The translations under genes and the position numbers were made by a program. Shown piece after piece: positions 1 through 11,852 of a stretch of 64,000 nucleotides of DNA. How positions within the stretch are numbered: position 1 is the first letter of the stretch; each line of letters starts with the position of its first letter. The notes beneath the pieces were generated by a model. The model saw only the letters and a list, made by a program, of their open reading frames with translations, was not told where the DNA came from and did not search any database. Source of the DNA: Siphonodentalium dalli (Eukaryota; Mollusca; Scaphopoda; Gadilida; Siphonodentaliidae); the NCBI GenBank assembly GCA_032622095.1, contig CP136061.1:6894734-6958733 (forward strand). Reading direction: 5' to 3'.

Positions 1-90
1 TGGTCCCAGTTAATGTAGGGTTATACTCAGCCTGGTCCCAGTTAATGTAGGGTTATTCTCAGCCTGGTCCCAGTTAATGTAGGGTTATAG
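1..90 (+). repeat. 32-bp tandem repeat (copy A)
   Basis: Nearly three units of a 32-bp sequence built on ggtcccagttaatgtagggt. The array is cut by the window edge. The same unit occurs about nine times at 15,379-15,665. Confidence 0.9.
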
Positions 91-289
91 GAAACAAAGT
101 ATAATGTTATTATGGCCTCATAGTAAACATCTCAGAGTGTAAATACGTCAGGCGCCACATGCTTAGAGGATCACTTCGCTCTACGTCCAGAGACTAATGT
201 AAAGAGCATTTGTACCCAGAAAGATGTGTCTGTAGAACTATAGAAACAGTGATATATCTGGCTTCTACAGGGATGGTGGCATGTGGGAG

Positions 290-915
290 TTATAGTGAGG
301 GGGTTGCATGTTATAATTCATCATTATCATATCAACGATCTATCATGTGCTGGCTTCTACAGGGATACTGCCAACATGTGGGAGTTATAGTGAGGGGGTC
401 TCATGTTATAATTCATCATTATCATTATATCAACGATCTATCATGTGCCTGGCTTAAACAGGGATACTGCCAACATGTGGGAGTTATAGTGAGGGGGTCT
501 CATGTTATAATTCATCAATTATCATTATATCAACGATCTATCATGTGCCTGGCTTAAACAGGGATACTGCCAACATGTGGGAGTTATAGTGGAGGGGTCT
601 CATGTTATAATTCATCATTATCATTATATCAACGATCTATCATGTGCCTGGCTTCTACAGGGATGCTGCCAACATGTGGGAGTTATAGTGAGGGGGTTGC
701 ATGTTATAATTCATCATTATCATATCAACGATCTATCATGTGCTGGCTTCTACAGGGTTGCTGCCAACATGTCGGAGTTATAGTGAGGGGGTCTCATGTT
801 ATAATTCATCATTATCATTATATCAACGATCTATCATGTGCCTGGCTTAAACAGGTATACTGCCAACATGTGGGAGTTATAGTGAGGGGGTCTCATGTTA
901 TAATTCATCATCGTT
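290..915 (+). repeat. ~98-bp minisatellite (copy A)
   Basis: Six to seven tandem units of about 98 bp, each holding ggcttctacaggg or its variant ggcttaaacaggg, then ccaacatgtgggagttatag and ttataattcatcattatc. Open frames across it are by-products of the repeat and no known protein is encoded. The matching array in copy B is at 15,850-16,390. Confidence 0.9.
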
Positions 916-978
916 ATAGGATTTATAGCCACAACCTGTCTTCTTCATAACCTCAGATTCCTGATAAATATGTGACCA

Positions 979-1006
979 CCCCCCCCCCCCCCCCCCCCCC
1001 CCCCCC
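979..1006 (+). repeat. Poly-C tract, 28 bp
   Basis: Uninterrupted C run. The equivalent tract in copy B (16,458-16,471) has 14 C, so the two copies differ by homopolymer slippage or sequencing error. Confidence 0.9.
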
Positions 1007-1099
1007 ACCTATGTTACGCCACTTCCCCGTTAAAGTTAGATATATCACACTTTCTACAGATGAACTATCCTTGCTACAATGAACAATCTGTGACCACCC

Positions 1100-1486
1100 A
1101 CTTACCACTCTGTAACCCCACATTTCGGAAGTGTCCCTGACAGACATATTATTATTTTCAGTTGGGGAAAATCTAGTTGATAAAGCAGCTGTTTGTCGAT
1201 GACTTCAATAGGCAACTAAAAACATTATTATTTGTTGAACATTTTGGTGCAGAAGTGGCAAAGAAAGACCTGAAATAATTACCCGTTGATCACACTTTTT
1301 ATTTTCATCAAATTCGTTTTAATCTTCAGTCTGCAATGTTTGTTTTTGTCTTTTACAAATTGGATTATTGTTTTTATTTTGTATTTTTAATCGGAGTAAG
1401 TTTAGACCCTATACTGTACGTTGTTAATATCATGCAGCTAGTACTGTTTTATCACCTCATCTTACAACATTTTAACTGCCATTTTT
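1100..1486 (+). mobile_element. LINE-like 3' end, copy A left part
   Basis: Equivalent of 16,579-16,970. The reading frame that stays open in copy B is broken here by one extra g (aaagcagctg against aaacagctg), giving an early stop. The 3' untranslated part continues at 4,127 after the inserted Helitron-like element. See the copy B entry for the reasoning. Confidence 0.45.
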
Positions 1487-4126
1487 AGCTCAACTTTACT
1501 TTGTAAAGTTTGAGCTATTGCCATGGCTTTGTCGTCCGTCGTCCGTGTGTACGTGTGTAGCTGTGTACGTGTGTACGTGTGTACGTAAGGCGTCAACAAT
1601 GCAGGCTACAGGTCGTACCTTTCGTCGGATCATTATGAAATTTGTCATAGCTGTTGACATCAACATTTAGACCAGAATAATTAATTTTGGGGGTCATTCG
1701 GAAAAAAAACATGGCCGCCAGTGGCCATATTGGATTTCAAAATTCAATCCATTAGCACGGGCTACAGGCCGTAACTGTTTGTCTGATCTTCATGAAATTT
1801 GTCATGGATGTTAATATTGACATGTAGATGGGAACGAGTAATTTTGGGGGTCATTCGGCCCAAAAACATGGCCGCCAGCAGCCATCTTGGATTTTACTCT
1901 TTGTATGACTAAATTCTTTAGCACGGGCTACAGGTCGAACTTTAGTCTGATTCATCATAAATTTTGTCAAGAATGTTAATAATGACAACCAGAACGAGTC
2001 ATTTTGGGGTCATTCGGCCAAAAAACATGGCCGCCAGCAGCCATCTTGTATTTTACTCTTTGTATGACTAAATCCTTTAGCACGGGCTACAGGTCGTACC
2101 TTTAGTCTGATCATCATAAAATTTGTCATGGCTGTTGAAATTGGAATGTAGATGGGAACGAGTCATTTTGGGGTCATTCGGACAAAAAACATGGCCGCCA
2201 GCAGCCATCTTGGATTTCAAAATTTAATCCATTAGCACTGGCCACAGGTCGTACTGTTCGTCTGATCACCATGAAATTTGTCATGGATGATAATATTGAC
2301 ATGTAGATGGGAACGAGTAATTTTGGGGTTATTCGGCCAATAAACATGGCCGCCAGCAGCCATCTTCGATTTTACTCTTTGTATGACTAAATTCTTTAGC
2401 ACGGGCTGCAGGTCGTACCTTTAGTCTGATCATCATAAAATTTGTCATGGATATTAACAATGACATGTAGATGGGAACGAGTAATTTTGGGGTCATTCGG
2501 CTAAAAACATGGTCGCCAGCAGCCATCTTGGATTTTACTCTTTGTATGACTAAATCCTTTAGCACGGGCTACAGGTCCTACTTTTAGTCTGATCATCATA
2601 AAATTTGTCAAGAATGTTAATAATGACATGTAGATGGGAACGAGTCATTTTGGGGTCATTCGGCCCAAAAACATGGCCGCCAGCAGCCATCTTGGATTTT
2701 ACTCTTTGTATGACTAAATCCTTTAGCACGGGCTACAGGTCGTACCTTTAGTCTGACCATCATAAAATTTGTCATGGTTGTTGAAATTGGAATGTAGATG
2801 GGAACGAGTCATTTTGGGGTCATTCGGGACAAAAAACATGGCCGCCAGCGGCCATATTGGGTTTAAAAATTTAATCCATTAGCACGGGCCACAGGTCGTA
2901 CTGTTCTTCTGATCATAATGAAATTTGTCATGGATGATAATATTGACATGTAGATGGGAACGAGTAATTTTGGGGTCATTCGGCCCAAAAAACATGGCCG
3001 CCAGCAGCCATCTTGGATTTTACTCTTTGTATGACTAAATTCTTTAGCATGGGCTGCAGGTCGTACCTTTAGTCTGATCATCATAAAATGTGTCATGGAT
3101 GTTAACAATGAAATGTAGATGGGAACTACTCATTTTGGGGTCATTCGGCCAAAAAACATGGCCGCCAGCAGCCATCTTGGATTTTACTCTTTGTATGACT
3201 AATTCTTTAGCATGGGCTACAGGTCGTACCTTTAGTCTGATCATCATAAAATTTGTCATGGTTGTTGAAATTGGAATGTAGATGGGAACGAGTCATTTTG
3301 GGGTCATTCGGACAAAAAACATGGCCGCCAGCGGCCATATTGGATTAAAAAATTTAATCCATTAGCACGGGCCACAGGTCGTACTGTTCTTCTGATCATC
3401 ATGAAATTTGTCATGGATGATAATATTGACATGTAGATGGGAACGAGTAATTTTTGGGTCATTCGGCCAACAAACATGGCCGCCAGCAGCCATCTTCGAT
3501 TTTACTCTTTGTATGACTAAATTCTTTAGCACGGGCTGCAGGTCGTACCTTTAGTCTGATCATCATAAAATGTGTCATGGATGTTAACAATGACATGTAG
3601 ATGGGAACGAGTAATTTTGGGGTCATTCGGCCAAAAAACATGGTCGCCAGCAGCCATCTTGGATTTTACTCTTTGTATGACTAAATCCTTTAGCACGGGC
3701 TACAGGTTGTACCTTTAGTCTGATCATCATGAAATTTGTCATGAATGTTAATAATGACATGTAGATGGGAACGAGTCATTTGAGGTCATTCGGCCCAAAA
3801 AACATGGCCGCCAGCAGCCATCTTGGATTTTACTCTTTGTATGACTAAATTCTTTAGCACGGGCTACAGGTTGTACCTTTAGTCTGATCATCATGAAATT
3901 TGTCATGGATGTTAACGATGACATGTAGATGGGAACGACTCATTTTGGGGTCATTCGGCCGAAAACAAGGCCGCCAGCAGCCATCTTGGATTTGACTTTT
4001 CTCTTCATGTCTATAAACAATTGTATTAGATATTCAACTTTCCACATTCCTAATGGCTCCATTGACTGTAATATATTAAATTATTCCCTTTCCAAGTTGA
4101 GCTACAGTGTCATTGACACTTTCATT
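1487..4126 (+). mobile_element. Helitron-like element with 160-bp tandem core (pearl-like)
   Basis: This block is absent from the otherwise identical copy B, so it is an insertion. The left end reads agctcaacttt then a cgtcc-rich and tgtacg-rich stretch. The body is about 15 units of ~160 bp; each contains catggccgccagcagccatc and ttagcacgggctacaggtcg. The right end reads aagttgagct, then a small hairpin (gtgtc-att-gacac), then ttcattt. Subterminal inverted ends, a tandem core and a hairpin just before the 3' end fit non-autonomous Helitron-like (Helentron/pearl) elements of bivalves; the class is inference. It encodes no protein. A diverged relative lies at 54,589-56,068. Confidence 0.6.
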
Positions 4127-4260
4127 TAATTTATATTGTGTTGCTTGTATATATTTATTGTTTTAACATACTTCATTTTGTATTATAATTGTAAGCTTTT
4201 AGAGCATGTCAATGTATTTACGCTATATAAAATAAATTATTATTAAAAATTTCCGTCTTT
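4127..4260 (+). mobile_element. LINE-like 3' tail, copy A right part
   Basis: Continuation of the sequence interrupted at 1,486. It contains gctatataaaataaattatt followed by attaaaa, a tail typical of non-LTR retrotransposon 3' ends in marine invertebrates. Confidence 0.4.
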
Positions 4261-4487
4261 ATACTTTTCCAAATCATGCTTTCTGATGATCAAATAAAGG
4301 CTTTTATAGAGAATTAAGTGCTGACAAATACATGTACCAAAAATAACAACAAAAGTTTGATTCCCAAAATTTGGATAAACATACAGGTGGATAATAAAAA
4401 TGTCATTATACAATGCTGTGTACAGTATGAGTTTTTCTTGTACTCGTCCAGGTTGTGGTGAAAGTCATATTGGACGCGACACGCAGT
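4260..4487 (+). repeat. Palindromic element family E, copy 1, cut by gap
   Basis: Matches 17,083-17,290. The sequence ends at the loop of a hairpin (ggttgtggtgaaagtcatat and following) where the assembly gap starts. The right arm, present in the other copies, is missing. Confidence 0.8.
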
Positions 4488-4587
4488 NNNNNNNNNNNNN
4501 NNNNNNNNNNNNNNNNNNNNNNNNNNNNNNNNNNNNNNNNNNNNNNNNNNNNNNNNNNNNNNNNNNNNNNNNNNNNNNNNNNNNNNN
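4488..4587. other. Assembly gap, 100 N
   Basis: Exactly 100 N bases, the usual placeholder for a gap of unknown length. It lies between a hairpin loop and a long satellite array, both hard to assemble. Confidence 0.99.
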
Positions 4588-7500
4588 TCCCATAGGAAAT
4601 GTTCAGATAATTAAGTTTAAACCCTTTCTATTTAAAGCATCATTGATGAGTAGTTATCCCATAGGAAATGTTTAGATAATAAGTTAACCCTTTGTATATA
4701 AAGCATCATTGATGAGTAGTTATCCCATAGGAAATGTTTAGATAATAAGTTAACCCTTTCTATATAAAGCGTCATTGATGAGTAGTTATCCCATAGGAAA
4801 TGTTCAGATAATAAGTTAACCCTTTCTATATAAAACATTATTGATGAGTAGTTATCACATAGGAAATGTTCAGATTATATGTTTAACCCTTTCTATGTAA
4901 GGCATCATTGATGAGTAGTTATCCCATAGGAAATGTTCAGATAATAAGTTTAACCCTTTCTATACTAAAGCATCATTGTTGAGTAGTTATCCCATAGGAA
5001 ATATTCAGATAATAAGTTTAACCCTTTGTATATAAAGCATCATTGATGAGTAGTTATCCCATAGGAAATGTTTAGATAATAAGTTAACCCTTTCTATATA
5101 AAGCGTCATTGATGAGTAGTTATCCCATAGGAAATGTTCAGATAATAAGTTAACCCTTTCTATATAAAACATTATTGATGAGTAGTTATCACATAGGAAA
5201 TGTTCAGATAATAAGTTTAACCCTTTCTATTCTAAAGCATCATTGTTGAGTAGTTATCCCATAGGAAATGTTCAGATAATAAGTTAACCCTTTCTATATA
5301 AAACATTATTGATGAGTAGTTATCACATAGGAAATGTTCAGATAATAAGTTTAACCCTTTATATACTAAAGCATCATTGATGAGTAGTTATCACATAGGA
5401 AATGTTCAGATAATATGTTTAACCCTTTCTATGTAAGGCATCATTGATGAGTAGTTATCCCATAGGAAATGTTCAGATAATAAGTTTAACCCTTTCTATA
5501 TAAAGCGTCATTGATGAGTAGTTATCCCATAGGAAATGTTCAGATAATAAGTTTAACCCTTTCTATACTAAAGCATCATTGTTGAGTAGTTATCCCATAG
5601 GGAAATGTTCAGATAATAAGTTTAACCCTTTGTATATAAAGCATCATTGATGAGTAGTTATCCCATAGGAAATGTTTAGATAATAAGTTAACCCTTTCTA
5701 TATAAAGCGTCATTGATGAGTAGTTATCCCATAGGAAATGTTCAGATAATAAGTTAACCCTTTCTATATAAAACATTATTGATGAGTAGTTATCACATAG
5801 GAAATGTTCAGATAATAAGTTTAACCCTTTCTATACTAAAGCATCATTGTTGAGTACTTATCCCATAGGAAATGTTCAGATAATAAGTTAACCCTTTCTA
5901 TATAAAACATTATTGATGAGTAGTTATCACATAGGAAATGTTCAGATAATAAGTTTAACCCTTTCTATACTAAAGCATCATTGTTGAGTAGTTATCCCAT
6001 AGGAAATGTTCAGATAATAAGTTTAACCCTTTGTATATAAAGCATCATTGATGAGTAGTTATCCCATAGGAAATGTTTAGATAATAAGTTAACCCTTTCT
6101 ATATAAAGCATCATTGATGAGTAGTTATCCCATAGGAAATGTTCAGATAAAAAGTTAACCCTTTCTATATAAAGCGTCATTGATGAGTAGATATCCCATA
6201 GGAAATGTTCAGATAATAAGTTAACCCTTTCTATATAAAACATTATTGATGAGTAGTTATCACATAGGAAATGTTCAGATAATAAGTTTAACCCTTTCTA
6301 TATAAAGCATCATTGATGAGTAGTTATCACATAGGAAATGTTCAGATAATATGTTTAACCCTTTCTATGTAAAGCATCATTGATGAGTAGTTATCCCACA
6401 GGAAATGTTCAGATAATAAGTTTAACCCTTTCTATATAAAGCGTCATTGATGAGTAGTTATCCCATAGGAAATGTTCAGATAATAAGTTAACCCTTTCTA
6501 TATAAAGCGTCATTGATGAGTAGTTATCACATAGGAAATGTTCAGATAATAAGTTTAACCCTTTCTATATAAAGCGTCATTGATGAGTAGTTATCACATA
6601 GGAAATGTTCAGATAATATGTTTAACCCTTTCTGTATAAAGCATCATTGATGAGTAGTTATCACATAGGAAATGTTCAGATAATATGTTTAACCCTTTCT
6701 GTATAAAGCGTCATTGATGAGTAGTTATCACATAGGAAATGTTCAGATAATAAGTTAACCCTTTCTATATAAAGCGTCATTGATGAGTAGTTATCACATA
6801 GGAAATGTTCAGATAATAAGTTAACCCTTTCTATATAAAACATTATTGATGAGTAGTTATCACATAGGAAATGTTCAGATAATAAGTTTAACCCTTTCTA
6901 TATAAAGCGTCATTGATGAGTAGTTATCACATAGGAAATGTTCAGATAATATGTTTAACCCTTTCTGTATAAAGCATCATTGATGAGTAGTTATCCCATA
7001 GGAAATGTTCAGATAATATGTTTAACCCTTTCTATATAAAGCGTCATTGATGAGTAGTTATCCCATAGGAAATGTTCAGATAATAAGTTTAACCCGTTCT
7101 ATACTAAAGCATTATTGAAGAGTAGTTATCCTTAGGAAATATTCAGATAATATATTTAACCCTTTCTATACTAAAGCATCATTGATGAGTTGTTATCCAG
7201 TATGAAATGTTCAGACAATGAGTTTAACCCTTTCTATATAAAGCATCATTGATGAGTAGTTATCCCATAGGAAATGTTCAGATAATAAGTTTAACCCTTT
7301 CTATACTAAACCACCATTGATGAGTAGTTATCCCATAGGAAATGTTCAGATAATAAGTTTAACCCTTTCTATATAAAGCATCATTGATGAGTAGTTATCC
7401 CATAGGAAATGTTCAGATAATAATTTTAACCCTTTCTATATAAAGCGTCATTGATGAGTAGTTATCCCATAGGAAATGTTCAGATAATAAGTTTAACCCT

Positions 7501-7738
7501 TTCTATATAAAGCGTGATTGATGAGTAGTTATCCCATAGGAAATGTTCAGATAATAAGTTTAACCCTTTCTATATAAAGCGTCATTGATGAGTAGTTATC
7601 CCATAGGAAATGTTCAGATAATAAGTTTAACCCTTTCTATACTAAAGCATCATTGATGAGTAGTTATCCTTAGGAAATATTCAGATAATATATTTAACCC
7701 TTTCTATACTAAACACTCATTGATGAGTAGTTATCCCA
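4588..7738 (+). repeat. 67-bp satellite array, ~47 copies
   Basis: Head-to-tail units of about 67 bp. Each unit contains cccataggaaatgttcagat (variant cacataggaa), ataagtttaaccctttctat and a cattgatgagtagttat block. Variants (gttaaccc or gtttaaccc; tatataaagc or tatactaaagc; gcgtcatt or gcatcatt) alternate in blocks, showing that groups of units were amplified together. The left end is hidden by the gap. No coding content. Confidence 0.95.
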
Positions 7739-7822
7739 GTACTCCCTCCCCTCCCTACCCCTGCCTGCCCCCTTATAACCCCCTCCCCTCCCTACCCCTG
7801 CCTGCCCCTTATAACCCCATGT
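7736..7822 (+). repeat. C-rich direct duplication
   Basis: Two tandem copies of a pyrimidine-rich unit containing cccctccctacccctgcctg, each followed by cccttataaccc. Confidence 0.85.
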
Positions 7823-7953
7823 CCATAATAGTCTGATGTGTGCATCCGGCCTGGACTTGTAAGAACAGCAATTTCTGCAGCTCCACTGAGTTGTTAGTAA
7901 ATACCTAGTACTGCACCTGGTACTAATTACTTTGAATCTTGGTACACTTGTAC

Positions 7954-8385
7954 TTAACCCTTTACCCAACAGAACGGCCCTGTGCCAATGCATTCTCTTA
8001 TATATGCGAGTCGACCATAGGTCACCTCGCATATATAAGAGAATGCATTGGCTTAACACATATTAAAAATGATAAAATTGTCAAAGAATGTAGAAAAATA
8101 TTATAAAAATTGTTAAAAAATGTAAGAAAAAAATGGTAAAAAGGTAAAAAATGGTAAAAAGTGTTAAAAAAAGATTTTTTTTAGGCCAATGCATTCTCTT
8201 ATATATGCGAGGCGACCTATGGTGATGGTTACAGAGGGCATAACTGTAACCATCACAATGTGGTCAATGAACCGGTTCCAATGATATCCATATTTGTATG
8301 GTGTTATTGAGACAGACCAAAGATATTTCAGGCTGTTGAAGCTTTATTTGGGCGTTTTTGGCCGTTTTGTTGGGTAAAGGGTTAA
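7954..8385 (+). mobile_element. piggyBac-like non-autonomous element (P1), TTAA ends
   Basis: Flanked by TTAA on both sides, with terminal inverted repeats ccctttacccaacagaacgg (left) and the complement of its one-mismatch variant (right). TTAA duplication plus CCC ends are hallmarks of the piggyBac superfamily. The 432-bp body carries a hairpin at about 7,983-8,052 (gccaatgcattctcttatat and its inverse) and a second half-hairpin at about 8,185, but no transposase, so it would depend on one supplied in trans. Confidence 0.7.
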
Positions 8386-8419
8386 AACAGTGGTTCAGCC
8401 TAAATCATGAGCTCCTGTC

Positions 8420-8580
8420 TGTTGCCATGGGAACAGGTATCTGAAACCATCCAGTGGAATATACATGTACAGGTGTGACCAGGTCGATGAAACCATCCAG
8501 TGGAATATACGTGTACAGGTGTGAACAGGTGGATGAAACCATCCAGTGGAATATACATGTACAGGTGTGAACAGGTGGAA
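8420..8580 (+). repeat. ~52-bp tandem repeat, 3 copies
   Basis: Three units containing gaaaccatccagtggaatat then a gtgtacaggtgtga block. It grades into the longer degenerate array to the right. Confidence 0.85.
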
Positions 8581-9535
8581 TCACCTAAATACACCTGAGG
8601 TAAATAGCATGAGATACATGTAATGATGGAAGAGGTTTATGAAGCACACCTGAGCCATGCCTGAGCAATACCTGAGCGATACCTGAGCAATACCTGAGGT
8701 AAAATGGTGAATAGCTGCGAGCAGGTGGATGAATCTCTCCATCACCTGAGCCTCACCTGAGGTCAGATGATTAAATCTACAGGTATGAATGGGTATCTGA
8801 ATCCATCCATTATTCACCTGAGTAACACCTGAGCAATACCTGTAGTAAAATTATAGGATGTAAGATATGCCTGGATGAGTGTCTGAAACCCTCCAGTATA
8901 CACACGAGCCACACCTATGCAATACCTGAGGTAAAATGATGAAGAGGTGTGAGCAGGTAGATGAATCTCTCCATCACCTGAGTGATACCTGAGCGATACC
9001 TGAGCTTCACCTGAGGTAAAATGATGAAGAGGTGTGAGTAGGTAGATGAATATCTCCATCACCTGAGTGATACCTGAGCCTCACCTGAGGTAAAATGGTG
9101 AAGAGGTGTGAGCAGGTGGATGAATATCTCCATTGCCTGAGCCACACTGAGGTCAAATGATGAAATATAAAATGACGGGATGTACAGGTACATGTACTAG
9201 TATGCATGAATGGGTGCCTGAAACCCTCTATTATCCACCTGAATATCACCTGAACAATACCTGAGCTAACATGATGAACATGTGTGATCATGTGGATATT
9301 TCTCCCCATTGCCTGAGCCACACCTTTGTGATGCCTGAGGTAAAATGATGAACATGTGTGAGTAGGTAGGTAAATCTCCCCATTGCCTGAGCCACACCTG
9401 AGGGATAACTGAGTGTTACCTGAGCAATACCTGAGGTAAAATGATGAACTGTAAGCAGGTGGATGAATCTGTTCATCACCTCAGCCACACCTGAGTGTTA
9501 CCTGAGCGATACCTGAGGTAAAATGATGGTATGCA
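8580..9535 (+). repeat. Degenerate acctgag-type tandem array
   Basis: Nested repeat. A short motif (acctgagcgat, acctgagcca) is strung in series, and a longer ~110-bp unit containing gaggtaaaatgatgaagagg and gagcaggtggatgaat recurs about eight times with heavy drift. Minus-strand open frames here (T-S-G-x-A-Q-V repeats) follow the array and resemble no known protein. Confidence 0.85.
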
Positions 9536-10490
9536 GAGGAATGTTGATAATGTTTAAGATTCTTCATGAATACTTTATCTCTGTGTGTTCGGAGGTTAAA
9601 CAAGATATTAGACCGTTCGTAACAATAGATTGAAGTCCCTCGTGACAGGCGTACCACTGTATGCATACTTCAAAAATCATTTCCCATCACTTGTTACACA
9701 TTATAGAAACATTTTCGCAAACAGAATTAGCATAAAGTCATTCTCAGCTGGTGATGAGAACGTCGTTAATTGGACCACCAAAGTGTGACTGAGGTTACAC
9801 TGTTTATATATGGCCTGAAGCAACGTTATTGTTTCTTCAATGGTTTCCTGTGGTATTTTTTCCACCAAACGAACTCATTTGATTTAAGTCTAGACACATT
9901 ACGTACAGTTACACATGCAGGCTCTTCATTAATTTGACTTTCACACATAGAAACTGTTTTCAAGATGGTGGTCGCAAACACTAAATATAGAAACCAGCTC
10001 ATGAATGTCTTCCATTGACTTCCTTATTATTGTTATTTTTGATGGTCGCAATCCCAGGGCGTTACTCTTGGGCTCCAAATAAACATGCATGCACGTTTAT
10101 TATTTTCTTGGGAAATTCCCCCCCCCCCCCCTGCGCAGTGCTTATTTGATTAATTTTTAGGCTATGAAAATTGAAATCAGCAAACTCATGATTTCTATAT
10201 GATACTGATATCAAAACTCTGAGCTTATAACTTTGTGCATGTACATATTTCAAGTATTTGTCATACATGTGAACATTTAAATATTGAATAAAACACAACA
10301 TGACACATACTATAAAAATAATTTGTTTCAGCTGTTATGTTGATGTTTTGCTGTGTTCACCCTGCACTAGTATTTGGGTCTGCAGACCCTGCACTTTTAT
10401 TAACTTTCAAATGAATTTCACCTCTGCACTATTATTTGGGCCTGCATTTTTATTTGGAGCCCGAGAGTAGCCATAGTAGAGATTCATGTC
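9536..10490. other. No recognisable gene
   Basis: AT-rich sequence with a short C tract near 10,118. I see no exon, RNA gene or clear repeat in about 950 bp. Confidence 0.6.
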
Positions 10491-10734
10491 CAAGCCTTGA
10501 AATAGGGTGTCTGTCATTTGCAGAATGAGGTCCCCAGAGGGTGAATTTAGTGATGCTACCCCATTTAGCGGGCTAGTATCACCAAATTCACCCTCTGGGA
10601 ACCTCATTCTGCTGAGGTGTAAGCAGAATGAGGTGAATTTGGTGATGCTAGCCCGCTATGCAGGGTAGCATCACTAAATTCACCCTCTGGGGAACTCATT
10701 CTGCAAATGACAAGACACCCTATTTCAAGGCTTG
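10491..10734 (+). mobile_element. Palindromic element family B, copy 1
   Basis: Begins caagccttgaaatagggtgt and ends with the inverse complement. Inside are two hairpin cores made of agaatgaggtccccagaggg and gaatttagtgatgctacc with their inverse copies. It has no coding capacity: a miniature inverted-repeat (MITE or foldback) element. Confidence 0.85.
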
Positions 10735-10767
10735 TTCATGTCATGATCTATCCCAGGCCGAAGTCTG

Positions 10768-11852
10768 CATGGATATCTAAAATCGAGACAGATGGATATC
10801 TAAAATCGAGACAGATGGATATCTAAAATCGAGACAGATGGATATCTAAAATCGAGACAGATGGATATCTAAAATCGAGACACATGGATATCTAAAATCG
10901 AGACAGATGGATATCTAAAATCGAGACAGATGGATATCTAAAATCGAGACAGATGGATATCTAAAATCGAGACACATGGATATCTAAAATCGAGACAGAT
11001 AGATATCTAAAATCGAGACAGATGGATATCTAAAATCGAGACAGATGGATATCTAAAATCGAGACAGATGGATATCTAAAATCGAGACAGATGGATATCT
11101 AAAATCGAGACAGATGGATATCTAAAATCGAGACACATGGATATCTAAAATCGAGACAGATGGATATCTAAAATCGAGACAGATGGATATCTAAAATCGA
11201 GACAGATGGATATCTAAAATCGGGACAGATGGATATCTAAAATCGAGACACATGGATATCTAAAATCGAGACAGATGGATATCTAATATCGAGACAGATG
11301 GATATCTAAAATCGAGACAGATGGATATCTAAAATCGAGACAGATGGATATCTAAAATCGAGACAGATGGATATCTAAAATCGAGACAGATGGATATCTA
11401 AAATCGAGACAGATGGATATCTAAAATCGAGACACATGGATATCTAAAATCGAGACAGATGGATATCTAAAATCGAGACAGATGGATATCTAAAATCGAG
11501 ACACATGGATATCTAAAATCGAGACAGATGGATATCTAAAATCGAGACAGATGGATATCTAAAATCGAGACAGATGGATATCTAAAATCGAGACACATGG
11601 ATATCTAAAATCGAGACAGATGGATATCTAAAATCGAGACAGATGGATATCTAAAATCGAGACAGATGGATATCTAAAATCGAGACAGATGGATATCTAA
11701 AATCGAGACAGATGGATATCTAAAATCGAGACACATGGATATCTAAAATCGAGACAGATGGATATCGAGACAGATGGATATCTAAAATCGAGACAGATGG
11801 ATATCTAAAATCGGGACAGATGGATATCTAAAATCGAGACAGATGGATATTT
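10768..11852 (+). repeat. 23-bp minisatellite, ~47 copies
   Basis: Highly uniform 23-bp unit, gatggatatctaaaatcgag plus aca, starting about 35 bp after element B1. One substitution (agacacatgg for agacagatgg) recurs at irregular spacing. One unit near 11,760 has lost part of its sequence. Confidence 0.97.

Larger units (their letters stand above)
1..4487 (+). repeat. Duplicated segment, copy A (interrupted)
   Basis: Positions 1-1,486 and 4,127-4,487 match 15,380-17,290 nearly base for base: the same 32-bp tandem repeat, the same 98-bp tandem repeat, a poly-C tract, a LINE-like 3' end and a hairpin, in the same order and orientation. In this copy a 2.6-kb Helitron-like element sits between the two halves, and the right end runs into an assembly gap. 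The segment starts before the window. I infer a segmental duplication or two copies of one composite repeat. Confidence 0.85.

Noticed and set aside
210-950. Overlapping repetitive frames in the 98-bp array (also 15,826-16,429)
   Set aside because: The frames repeat with the minisatellite unit, change between copies and match no known domain.
8581-9666. Series of minus-strand frames rich in T-S-G-x-A-Q-V
   Set aside because: They follow the degenerate acctgag tandem array and overlap each other; no start context, splice signals or conserved domain.
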